Below are positions 8,452 to 15,565 of a stretch of DNA of 64,000 nt, piece by piece. This DNA comes from Phycisphaerae bacterium (GTDB lineage: Bacteria; Planctomycetota; Phycisphaerae; Phycisphaerales; UBA1924): the NCBI GenBank assembly GCA_014192545.1, contig BJHL01000010.1:1-64000 (forward strand), in the 5' to 3' direction. How positions within the stretch are numbered: position 1 is the first letter of the stretch; each line of letters opens with the position of its first letter. A program made the translations under genes and the position numbers. The notes beneath the pieces are model-generated. The model made no database searches, had not been told where the DNA came from, and saw nothing but the letters and a program-made list of their open reading frames with translations.

Positions 8452-8455
8452 GTTC

Positions 8456-9013
8456 TTATGCGCTCGTGCGATCAACCACGCGGTAGCTCTCACGCTCGCC
8501 CCGCCCACGCACCGGATAATCCTTCCGCAGCGGATGCCCCGGGTAGTCTTCCCACAGCAAAATCCGCCGCAGATCCGGATGCCCCTTGAAGCGAATGCCC
8601 AGCATGTCGAACACTTCGCGTTCCATCCATTCCGCCCCGGGCCACAAATCGCAAACGCTATCAACCACCAGCGCCGGATCATTCACGATGCCATCCGTCG
8701 GCAAGCTCGGATCAATCGAAGTCTTCACGAAGAACCGCTCGTTGCGAGCCAGGCAAATCAAGTTGTACACCAACGCAAACCGCCCCAGCGTCTTCGCCGG
8801 ATAGTTCAGGTAATCAATCCCGGCGATGTCACTCAAGAAGTTGTAATCACACGCGGCATTCGTCTTGAGAAACTTCAGCACGCTGTGCAGATCACCGGGC
8901 TCCACAATCAGCGTGCTTTCGCCGCGAAATTCGGTGCCGCGGAAGGTCTTGCCCGGAAAGGCATCCTTCACAAGTTTGAACATGGGGTGGTCGAGCGAGG
9001 GGGTAGTAGCCAT
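8456..9013 (-). CDS. nuoC: NADH-quinone oxidoreductase subunit C
   Basis: NuoC (30-kDa subunit) belongs to the peripheral arm of respiratory complex I. The 185-aa product has the family signature region near its C-terminus: EREVFDMLGIRFKGHPDLRR followed by ILLWEDYPGHPLRKDYP. Length is normal for a stand-alone NuoC not fused to NuoD. No other nuo gene is in the window, so it is detached from an operon or the rest lies elsewhere. ATG at 9013 is used (MATTPSLDHPMFKLV). It is convergent with the PEP-CTERM-like gene. Confidence 0.93.
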   Translation of the reverse strand: MATTPSLDHPMFKLVKDAFPGKTFRGTEFRGESTLIVEPGDLHSVLKFLKTNAACDYNFLSDIAGIDYLNYPAKTLGRFALVYNLICLARNERFFVKTSIDPSLPTDGIVNDPALVVDSVCDLWPGAEWMEREVFDMLGIRFKGHPDLRRILLWEDYPGHPLRKDYPVRGRGERESYRVVDRTSA

Positions 9014-9057
9014 GGGAGGGCGATGGTAGCAGAATCAGGCGGGGGGCGGGAAAACGC

Positions 9058-9101
9058 AAATTGCCAAATGACCAAATTTCTAAATGGCCAAATTGCCAAA
9101 T
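9058..9101. repeat. AT-rich degenerate repeat AAATTGCCAAAT
   Basis: The 12-mer AAATTGCCAAAT occurs exactly at 9058-9069 and 9090-9101, with related units (AAATGACCAAATTT, AAATGGCC) between. It is much more AT-rich than its surroundings and fills most of the gap between nuoC and the next minus-strand gene. Confidence 0.55.
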
Positions 9102-9106
9102 CAGTA

Positions 9107-9760
9107 TCACACCGTAATCACATTTCCTTGGGCACGGGTTTGCCACAGCGTTTGCACGTTCTCGGGCAGCACCACCGCCGCATGCCCCGGCGCGAGATTG
9201 TCAGCGAGCCCCGTCGGCATCACCCACGCCGCAAACGCCTCGTGCATCGCGATCGTTTCCATCAGTCGCAGCAAGTGATCCACGCCATTCGCCGCAACTT
9301 CAGGCGTCCACATATCCGCAGGCGATAGCACAAACCGCCAACCCTTACTTGCGCTCCCGCGCAAAAACGTCAGCGTGCTGGGCGAATCACTCAGCACACC
9401 CTTCGCAAACGGCACCAACGTCGGCACCACCTGCGCCTCACTCGCCAACCGCGCTAGATGCACCGCAAACGCATCAAACGCCGGTCTGTTTCGCGGCAGC
9501 CACGCCGGCGTATCACCCATCGCCGCCGTCGCCCAACCCGTCGCGACAAACACATGCTGCCCCGCCTGTGCCGCTCCCACCAGCGAGAGCGGCCACGTCG
9601 ATTCATCCAGCGCATTCACGCCGCGCAGCAAAACCCCCGCAAGCGCACCACTCTCCGCCACAAGTTGCTCCGGCACCACCCGCGCACTACCCACATGAAA
9701 CCGTGAGACCACCCGGCTGGTCACTATCGGTACGGCATTTGCGTCGCTACTGCCCATCAC
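9107..9760 (-). CDS. Hypothetical protein, possibly sugar isomerase-like
   Basis: A 217-aa predicted cytosolic protein on the minus strand upstream of nuoC. Stretches such as RLASEAQVVPTLVPFAKGV and NGVDHLLRLMETIAMHEAFA recall xylose-isomerase-like (AP endonuclease family 2) TIM barrels, where the C-terminal part often reads 'DTxHxxxxG', but the usual metal-binding Glu/His set is not evident and the protein is short. The family resemblance is therefore weak and I would annotate it as hypothetical. It may share a transcript with nuoC, about 90 nt downstream, although a repeat lies between them. The start is the ATG at 9760 or the ATG at 9757. Confidence 0.55.
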   Translation of the reverse strand: MMGSSDANAVPIVTSRVVSRFHVGSARVVPEQLVAESGALAGVLLRGVNALDESTWPLSLVGAAQAGQHVFVATGWATAAMGDTPAWLPRNRPAFDAFAVHLARLASEAQVVPTLVPFAKGVLSDSPSTLTFLRGSASKGWRFVLSPADMWTPEVAANGVDHLLRLMETIAMHEAFAAWVMPTGLADNLAPGHAAVVLPENVQTLWQTRAQGNVITV

Positions 9761-9828
9761 AGTTCCTATTTCGCGTTTGCCAGCGGATCGGATGATTCGA
9801 TAGCCAACGCGTCAACCCGAGGCTACGC

Positions 9829-10098
9829 ATGCTGCACCGCCCCGACGATTGGTCACAAGAAAACGCCGACACGCTGCGCGAGATCAAGCCGCACGAGATC
9901 GAACTGCGCCGCCAACTTGTCGCCGAAATCCTTGAATACTCGCCGCATGCGAGCACCGACTTCCTCTCACGCTTCACCAGCGACCAACTCCAAGCCTACC
10001 TCGAACACCTGCAACTAGCCCAAAAGCCTCGCGGCAACCAACCCTGGATCCGCCGCAACAACTCGCCAGCCGTCGTCGCCTATCGCCCGAGTGCGTGA
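9829..10098 (+). CDS. Small hypothetical protein, 89 aa
   Basis: A short acidic, mainly helical protein (DWSQENADTLREIKPHEIEL; VAEILEYSPHASTDFLSRFT; QLQAYLEHLQLAQKPRGNQ) with no signal peptide or membrane segment. I do not recognise a family. It is divergent from the gene at 9107-9760 and precedes the repeat-rich leader of flgG. C-ending codon preference matches its plus-strand neighbours, supporting it as a real gene. Confidence 0.5.
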   Translation: MLHRPDDWSQENADTLREIKPHEIELRRQLVAEILEYSPHASTDFLSRFTSDQLQAYLEHLQLAQKPRGNQPWIRRNNSPAVVAYRPSA

Positions 10099-10104
10099 GA
10101 GCGC

Positions 10105-10275
10105 ACGGAGCGAGGAAGCGAGAGAGCGAGGAAGCGAGAGAGCGAGAGAGCGAGGAAGCGAAGAAGGGCAAAGACAATCCAGCTGCACCCAACGCCCGAC
10201 ACAACCCGCCGGGCATTATCGCATTTCCCCCTCCCCCGCTCCCCCGCTCCCTCGCTCCCTCGCTCCCCCTCCCCC
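10105..10275. repeat. Purine repeat and complementary pyrimidine repeat upstream of flgG
   Basis: At 10105-10165 the plus strand is a degenerate repeat of GAGAGCGAGGAAGCGA-type units. At 10227-10275 it is a pyrimidine repeat of CTCCCTCGCTCC-type units. The two blocks are largely complementary, so together they could form a long imperfect hairpin with a ~60-nt loop directly before the flgG sigma-54-like element. Mirror-type purine/pyrimidine tracts can also adopt non-B DNA structures. Function is unknown. Confidence 0.55.
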
Positions 10276-10276
10276 T

Positions 10277-10291
10277 TGGCACCCCCCTTGC
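10277..10291 (+). promoter_or_regulatory. Sigma-54-type -24/-12 element before flgG
   Basis: TGGCACC-CCCC-TTGC matches the consensus TGGCACG-N4-TTGC at 10 of 11 fixed positions. The GC ends 12 nt before the flgG ATG (10304), so a sigma-54 start point would fall at or next to the ATG, giving an almost leaderless mRNA. A closely similar element lies before flgI. Confidence 0.6.
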
Positions 10292-10303
10292 GTTCTCCCT
10301 CGC

Positions 10304-11113
10304 ATGGCCATCAACGCCCTCCACTCCGCATCTTCCGCCCTCTCCGCCCTCAACACCTCACTTGACGTGTCGGCCAACAACCTCGCCAACATGAACACCA
10401 CCGGCTTCAAAGCCAGCCGGGCAAACTTCCAAGACCTTCTCTACATCGACAAAGCCCAGCCCGGCACAACCAACGCCAACCAAGACCAGCGCCCCATCGG
10501 CCTGCAAATCGGCCTGGGCGTGCGCGTCAGCGGCACCCACCTCGACTTCACCCAAGGCGCACCGCAGTACACAGGTCGCCCCCTCGACATCATGATCGAC
10601 GGCGAAGGTTTCTTCGAAGTCGCCGTTGAAGATAGTCTGGGCGCGGGCGGCCTCGCCTACACCCGCGCCGGCAACCTCAGCCTCAACAGCGAAGGTGAAA
10701 TCGTCCTCGCCAACGATCAAGGCCGCCGCCTGCAACCAGTCGTGCAAGTTCCTGCCGACGCAACCGACATCACCATCAGCGCTGATGGCAGAATCTTCGT
10801 CACCGTCAACGGCGAAACCGAACCGCAGGAACTCGCGCAGCTCACCCTCAGCACATTCATCAACGCCGCTGGCCTCAAGCAAGTTGGCGAAAACTTGTTC
10901 GTCGAAACCGCCGCCAGCGGCCCACCCAACAGCGGCGAAGCAGGCGTTGATGGTCGCGGCAGCATCAAGCAAAACTTCCTCGAAAACAGCAACGTTGATC
11001 CAACTCGCGAACTGATCGAGTTGATTCGCACGCAGCGCGCGTTTGAAATGAACAGCCAAAGCATCAAGAGTGCAGACGAAAGCCTCCGCACCGTCGCGCA
11101 GCTGCGCCGCTAA
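10304..11113 (+). CDS. flgG: Flagellar distal rod protein FlgG
   Basis: FlgG forms the distal rod of the flagellar basal body. The 269-aa length matches the family (~260). The N-terminal rod/hook signature is clear (LDVSANNLANMNTTGFKASR, residues 19-38, then FQDLLYID). The C-terminal conserved helix is ELIELIRTQRAFEMNSQSIK followed by DESLRTVAQLRR. FlgF is the alternative, but the C-terminal sequence and length favour FlgG. The frame is open from 10091 through a low-complexity Arg/Pro stretch; the homologous start is ATG 10304, with no Shine-Dalgarno sequence but a sigma-54-like element 13 nt upstream. It is the first gene of flgG-A-H-I-J-N-K-L. Confidence 0.95.
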   Translation: MAINALHSASSALSALNTSLDVSANNLANMNTTGFKASRANFQDLLYIDKAQPGTTNANQDQRPIGLQIGLGVRVSGTHLDFTQGAPQYTGRPLDIMIDGEGFFEVAVEDSLGAGGLAYTRAGNLSLNSEGEIVLANDQGRRLQPVVQVPADATDITISADGRIFVTVNGETEPQELAQLTLSTFINAAGLKQVGENLFVETAASGPPNSGEAGVDGRGSIKQNFLENSNVDPTRELIELIRTQRAFEMNSQSIKSADESLRTVAQLRR

Positions 11114-11125
11114 ACGACACACCTC

Positions 11126-12433
11126 ATGCGCCACGCACTCGCATATCTCCTCTCGCTTCTTGCGCCGCTGCTCGCAACCAGCATCGCCTGCGCGCAAAAC
11201 ACCTCGCAAGCCAATACGCAAGCTGTCACCCAAACCGGCACGCAAATCGGCAAACAAGACGCCGTCCGCCTGCTCGCATCCACAACCATCACGCCCAACC
11301 AGCAAGTCACCCTCGCGCACATTGCGACCATCGAAGGCTCACAGGCTTCGCTGCTGAGCTCCATCGTCATTCGTGAGTCAGCCAACCCAGGCGACACAAT
11401 CTCGCTCGCGGACATTCGCGCGGCGATGCGTGCACAAAAGGGCCTCAACGCAGGCCGAATCGCACTCTCAGGTAGCAGCGTCACTCTCACCGCGCCATCG
11501 CAACCCGCCCCCACTCCCGCAAAGCAAGACACTACCAAAACCACAGCCACCGCCAACCAACTCCGCATCCGCGATGCCATCCCCGACTTCCTCGCTCGCG
11601 AATACAAAGTTGCTCCCACTGACTTGCAACTCACCTTCGACGACTCTGACACCAAACTCCTCGACACACCGCTGACCAATCGCACCTACACCCTCGCGCC
11701 CCAAGGCACCAGCGATCGCGTCCCCATCCATGTCCGCATCTACGAAGGCGACACACTCATCGCCGCTCAAACCACGCGCGTCGCCATCAAAATCCAACGC
11801 GAAGTCCTCATCGCCGCGCTCGACATCTCACGCGGCACCCCGCTCGACGACGCAACCACCACGCGCGAACGCCGCTGGATGCCTTTCGCCACTCGCGTGG
11901 GCGACCCCACTGCGATCCTGGGACGCATGGCCAAGTCCACCATTCGCGCCGGCAGCCTGATCGAAACGCGCCAAACCGAAGAAGCCATCGTCATTCGCAA
12001 AGGTGATCTCGTCGCCGTCGATTGCCTCGCAGGCAGCGTCGTGCTTCGCTCGCAAATGCGCGCCAAGACCGACGGCCGCGTGGGCGAGTTCATCGACCTT
12101 GTCGCCGTCACGCCTCCGAAAACCGCGAAATCCGGCAAGAAATCACGCGATGCGCAGTCTCGTGCACAACCCACCATCATTCGTGCGCGGGTCGCTGGCC
12201 CAGGCCGAGCCGTAACCACCACCGACACCTCGGCAAGCCAATTGCGTGATGGCAGTCAGCCAACCGACGAACTTGGCAACACATCCGACGCGCGGAGCGC
12301 ACCGGATTCCTCAGGCACGGACGCCGCACCACTGTCTCCATCGTCGCCCCGCGGCAAGCAGCCCGGCAAACGAACCATCGTTCTGCCACTGCGACCTGCC
12401 AGCGATGCGCCTCGCGAGGATCCGCGTCCATGA
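11126..12433 (+). CDS. flgA: Flagellar P-ring assembly chaperone FlgA
   Basis: FlgA is a periplasmic chaperone for FlgI polymerisation into the P-ring. The 435-aa product has a signal peptide (ALAYLLSLLAPLLATSIACA, ending around residue 24) and a C-terminal SAF-type FlgA domain at about 225-345 (EVLIAALDISRGTPLDD; AGSLIETRQTEEAIVIRKGD). It is longer than E. coli FlgA (~220 aa), with an N-terminal repeat-like extension and a Ser/Pro/Arg-rich tail. It starts 12 nt after flgG, and its stop overlaps the flgH start by ATGA at 12430, indicating translational coupling. Confidence 0.88.
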   Translation: MRHALAYLLSLLAPLLATSIACAQNTSQANTQAVTQTGTQIGKQDAVRLLASTTITPNQQVTLAHIATIEGSQASLLSSIVIRESANPGDTISLADIRAAMRAQKGLNAGRIALSGSSVTLTAPSQPAPTPAKQDTTKTTATANQLRIRDAIPDFLAREYKVAPTDLQLTFDDSDTKLLDTPLTNRTYTLAPQGTSDRVPIHVRIYEGDTLIAAQTTRVAIKIQREVLIAALDISRGTPLDDATTTRERRWMPFATRVGDPTAILGRMAKSTIRAGSLIETRQTEEAIVIRKGDLVAVDCLAGSVVLRSQMRAKTDGRVGEFIDLVAVTPPKTAKSGKKSRDAQSRAQPTIIRARVAGPGRAVTTTDTSASQLRDGSQPTDELGNTSDARSAPDSSGTDAAPLSPSSPRGKQPGKRTIVLPLRPASDAPREDPRP

Positions 12434-13155
12434 CTCAGGGCACAACTCATCGCACAACTCATCGCACACCCCGCGTTGCGCCCATCGCTGCAGTTCTGCT
12501 CTGCGCTGTGTGCTCACACTCGCACGCCCAATCGTTGCTGCGCGCCGAGCCCGTCAAGCCGCCCGCTGACACCAAAACCAAAGTCGATCCCGCCGAAAAC
12601 CTGCAAGGCTACAGCCTCACGCTGGTGCAAGCGCCCGAGCCGCGCGAGTATCGCGTGCATGATCAAGTCACAATTCTCATCCAAGAACAAAGCCGCCAAA
12701 GCAGCACCGCCAAGCTCGACACCAAGACTGATGCCAAGATCGATGGCTCTATCGACAACCTGCCCGATCTCATAAAATTGCTCGAATTACGCCTCGAAGG
12801 CAGCGATCGCACCAACCTCACGGGCGTCAAAGCCGACGCGAAAAAGAACTTCAAAGGTGACGGCAAGTACGAACGCAGCGAAGCGATGACCGACCGCATT
12901 CAAGCAGTCATCATCGACGTCAAGCCCAACGGCACCCTCGTCCTCGAAGCTCGCCGAACTATCACCAAAGACGACCAAACCCAAACCGTCGTCGTCAGCG
13001 GCATCGTCCGCCAAGAAGACGTCACCACGGGCAACACCGTCCTCTCGTCGCAACTCGCCGAGCTCACGGTGAAAGTCGAAAGCGAAGGCGACGTCGACGA
13101 TGCCGCACAAAAAGGCTGGCTGACCCGGCTGTTTGACACCATTTTTAACTTCTAA
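12430..13155 (+). CDS. flgH: Flagellar L-ring protein FlgH
   Basis: FlgH forms the outer-membrane L-ring around the rod, which implies a diderm envelope. The 241-aa protein has an export signal (VLLCAVCSHSHAQ) and the conserved core YRVHDQVTILIQEQSRQSST, then KKNFKGDGKYERSEAMTDRI, and NGTLVLEARRTITKD with VVSGIVRQEDV. A clear lipobox, usual in FlgH, is not obvious; Cys residues near VLLCAVC could serve. The start ATG overlaps the flgA stop by four bases. Confidence 0.94.
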   Translation: MTQGTTHRTTHRTPRVAPIAAVLLCAVCSHSHAQSLLRAEPVKPPADTKTKVDPAENLQGYSLTLVQAPEPREYRVHDQVTILIQEQSRQSSTAKLDTKTDAKIDGSIDNLPDLIKLLELRLEGSDRTNLTGVKADAKKNFKGDGKYERSEAMTDRIQAVIIDVKPNGTLVLEARRTITKDDQTQTVVVSGIVRQEDVTTGNTVLSSQLAELTVKVESEGDVDDAAQKGWLTRLFDTIFNF

Positions 13156-13194
13156 CGCGCCGCGTCACTCGCCCAGCCGCGCACGCCCACGGCC

Positions 13195-13209
13195 CGGCAC
13201 ACCCCTTGC
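13195..13209 (+). promoter_or_regulatory. Sigma-54-type -24/-12 element before flgI
   Basis: CGGCACA-CCCC-TTGC matches the sigma-54 consensus at 9 of 11 fixed positions. The GC ends 12 nt before the flgI ATG (13222), the same spacing as at flgG. The two sites share GGCACNCCCC, TTGCGT and a CTC-rich run up to CATG. Confidence 0.55.
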
Positions 13210-13221
13210 GTCTCTCCTCAC

Positions 13222-14337
13222 ATGCGACGCACCCTCAACACCATTCTCATCATTTGTGCGCTCCTCGCGCACACCATGCTCGCACGCGCCGCTTTCGCCA
13301 CCAGCGTCAAAGACCTCACACGCATCGACGGCCAAGGCGAAAGCGTTCTCCGTGGCGTCGGTCTGGTCATCGGTCTCCAAGGAACAGGCGACTCCACCAA
13401 AGACCTCCAAATCGCACGCCCGCTCGTCGCACTTTTGCAGAATAACGGCCAAGGCGTAGGCCTCCCCGACGAATTTACCAAAAGCAAAAACGAAGGCAAA
13501 GCCATCGCCCTCGTCAGCGTCACCTGCATCATCCCACGCGGCGGCGCACTCACCGACGATAAAATCGACGTCAGCGTCAGCGTCATGAACACCGCCACCA
13601 GCCTCAAAGATGGTCGCCTCTACCTCACCGCGCTGCAAGGCCCCCTCAAAGGCCAACCCGTCTTCGCCATCGCCGAAGGCGCAATCGAACTCGAAACCGA
13701 AACCTCACTCACGACCGCTCGCGTACGCGGCGGCGCACGCCTCATCCGCGATATTCCGCCGCCAGAAATCGGCAACGAGTTCGACATCGTCATCGAGCCG
13801 CCTTTCGCCAGTTGGAACAGCGCCGCCAGGATCGCCGAAAGCATTCAAAGCACCGTTGCCCCGCTGGGTCGCACCACCGTCAGCATGCCCAAACTCGCTC
13901 GCGTCATCGATGAACGCAAAATCCGCATCACGATTCCGATCGATGAACGCTCCGACAAAGCGGCCTTCCTCGCAGACGTACTCGGCACAGAAATCCGCAC
14001 CGAACTTCTCGACCTGCCCGCGCAAGTCATCGTCAACCAGCGCACCGGCGCCATCATTGTGACTGGCGACGTCCAAATCAGTCCCGTTGCCATCACGCAC
14101 AAAGACCTCACCATCACCACCACCATTCCAGCACCCACGCCCACTATCGCCAATCCGCAAGTCCGCACCCAGCGCTGGACCGACGTCACCACCGGCGCAT
14201 CGCCTCGCGAAACTGCCCGCCTCGCTGACCTGCTCGCCGCATTCAAGAACCTCGACATTCCCGTAAGCGAACAAGTCAACATCATTCAAATGCTGCACAA
14301 AACCGGTAAATTGCACGCCAAACTCGTGATGGACTAA
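13222..14337 (+). CDS. flgI: Flagellar P-ring protein FlgI
   Basis: FlgI forms the periplasmic P-ring in the peptidoglycan layer. The 371-aa length is typical. A signal peptide (LIICALLAHTMLARAAFA) is followed by the conserved VKDLTRIDGQGESVLRGVGL and IGLQGTGDS. Other signatures are VSVTCIIPRGGALTDDKIDV, NQRTGAIIVTGDVQISPVA near the C-terminus, and a terminal LHAKLVMD. It may have its own promoter (13195-13209) as well as read-through from flgH. Confidence 0.96.
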   Translation: MRRTLNTILIICALLAHTMLARAAFATSVKDLTRIDGQGESVLRGVGLVIGLQGTGDSTKDLQIARPLVALLQNNGQGVGLPDEFTKSKNEGKAIALVSVTCIIPRGGALTDDKIDVSVSVMNTATSLKDGRLYLTALQGPLKGQPVFAIAEGAIELETETSLTTARVRGGARLIRDIPPPEIGNEFDIVIEPPFASWNSAARIAESIQSTVAPLGRTTVSMPKLARVIDERKIRITIPIDERSDKAAFLADVLGTEIRTELLDLPAQVIVNQRTGAIIVTGDVQISPVAITHKDLTITTTIPAPTPTIANPQVRTQRWTDVTTGASPRETARLADLLAAFKNLDIPVSEQVNIIQMLHKTGKLHAKLVMD

Positions 14338-14351
14338 CCCACGCCCCACCC

Positions 14352-14912
14352 ATGCTCGACCTCACACCCGACATCTCTCGTACGCAAAGCATCTCGCCCG
14401 CCGCGTGGGAACTTTCATCGCGCGACCAGCAACGCAACGACGAACGCAACACCTTCGCCTCAACGTTCAACCGCGCCAAGAGCGACACGCCCAAGACTCC
14501 TCAGCAAGAAGCCCGCGAAGCCGCCGAGGGCCTTGTCTCCATGGCCTTCCTCCAACCCATCCTCAAGCAAATGCGCGAGAGCAACAATACCGCCGCACCA
14601 TTTGGCCCAGGCAAAGGCGAACAAAGCATGCGCACCATGCTCGACCAAGCATGGTCAGACAACATCGTGAAAAACGGCAACTGGTCGCTCGTCAACCGCG
14701 TTGAACAGCGCATGCTCGACCGCTTAGGCCACGGCACCAAACCCGTCGTTGGCCCGCAAACAACCAGCCTCGCGCCGCCCGCGCCAACCAAACCCACTAT
14801 CACCACGCTGCACACTCCACAGATAGCAAACACGACACTGCCATCGCAGCACACCCCCACTGTCACCAACCTCGCCGAACAAGCACCGCCGCTTCGTACC
14901 AATCTCCGCTGA
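14352..14912 (+). CDS. flgJ: Rod-binding protein FlgJ (N-terminal domain only)
   Basis: A 186-aa protein with the FlgJ rod-binding domain at about residues 50-120 (EAAEGLVSMAFLQPILKQMR; EQSMRTMLDQAWSDNIVKNG), which scaffolds rod assembly. The muramidase/glucosaminidase domain of gammaproteobacterial FlgJ is absent; the C-terminus is a Pro/Thr-rich tail. Single-domain FlgJ is common outside Gammaproteobacteria, so a separate hydrolase is presumably used. It starts 14 nt after flgI. Confidence 0.85.
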   Translation: MLDLTPDISRTQSISPAAWELSSRDQQRNDERNTFASTFNRAKSDTPKTPQQEAREAAEGLVSMAFLQPILKQMRESNNTAAPFGPGKGEQSMRTMLDQAWSDNIVKNGNWSLVNRVEQRMLDRLGHGTKPVVGPQTTSLAPPAPTKPTITTLHTPQIANTTLPSQHTPTVTNLAEQAPPLRTNLR

Positions 14913-14963
14913 CGCATTACACCAAAACCAATCACCCGGCAACCAATCGCACACCAACCCATC

Positions 14964-15512
14964 ATGGCACTATCCACTTCACAACTCGCCGACCTTCTCA
15001 CGCCCGACGCAACTTCGCAGCGCCTGCGCGAACTCCTCACCGATTTCATTACCGCCTACACCACGCTCGAAGCCGTCGTCATCGCTCATCGCGACGCCAT
15101 CCGCCGTGCCGACACGCAAGCCATGCAAATCGCCATCGATCACCACGCCGCCCTCATGCGTGATCTGAGTTCACTCGAGTTCCGCCGCTGCGAGCTCGTT
15201 GCCCGCGCAACCAGTAGTTTTCCGCAGCTTTCCACCAATACACGCCACCCCATCACGCTCAGCGATCTCACCTCCGCCTGCCCCGCACACGACCGCAACC
15301 AGCTTCTCTCACTCGCAAGCGACCTCAAGTCGCGCGTCACGCGCGTACGTGAAATCACCCAAAGTCTGCGCAGCGCAACCGCCACCCTCCTCGCCCACAT
15401 GGAAGGCCTGATGCGTCACGTCGCGCGTCAACTCTCGCACGCTGGCACCTATAGCCGCCGAGGCGTGGTCGAACCCGCGCTGGTCATCTCCGCCGTGGAC
15501 CTTCGCAGCTAA
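14964..15512 (+). CDS. flgN: FlgN-like export chaperone
   Basis: A 182-aa all-helical protein with heptad-like stretches (ELLTDFITAYTTLEAVVIAH; LASDLKSRVTRVREITQSLR; ATLLAHMEGLMRHVARQLSH). FlgN chaperones FlgK and FlgL for export and is usually encoded just before flgK, as here. Sequence identity in this family is low, so the call rests on position, length and helical pattern. C-terminal TYSRRGVV resembles the 'Y...G' chaperone tail seen in FlgN proteins. Confidence 0.75.
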   Translation: MALSTSQLADLLTPDATSQRLRELLTDFITAYTTLEAVVIAHRDAIRRADTQAMQIAIDHHAALMRDLSSLEFRRCELVARATSSFPQLSTNTRHPITLSDLTSACPAHDRNQLLSLASDLKSRVTRVREITQSLRSATATLLAHMEGLMRHVARQLSHAGTYSRRGVVEPALVISAVDLRS

Positions 15513-15537
15513 GTTTCGTACGATCTCCGCACGCACT

Positions 15538-15552
15538 TGGCCCGTGCTTTGC
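15538..15552 (+). promoter_or_regulatory. Sigma-54-type -24/-12 element before flgK
   Basis: TGGCCCG-TGCT-TTGC matches the consensus at 10 of 11 fixed positions. GC ends 13 nt before the flgK ATG (15566), again predicting a start point within a few bases of the ATG. Confidence 0.55.
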
Positions 15553-15565
15553 TGGCTCTTCCACC

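Noticed and set aside
10091..10303. N-terminal extension of flgG through the repeat region
   Set aside because: It would encode an Arg/Glu/Ser then Pro-rich tract from simple repeats; FlgG homology begins at the ATG at 10304.
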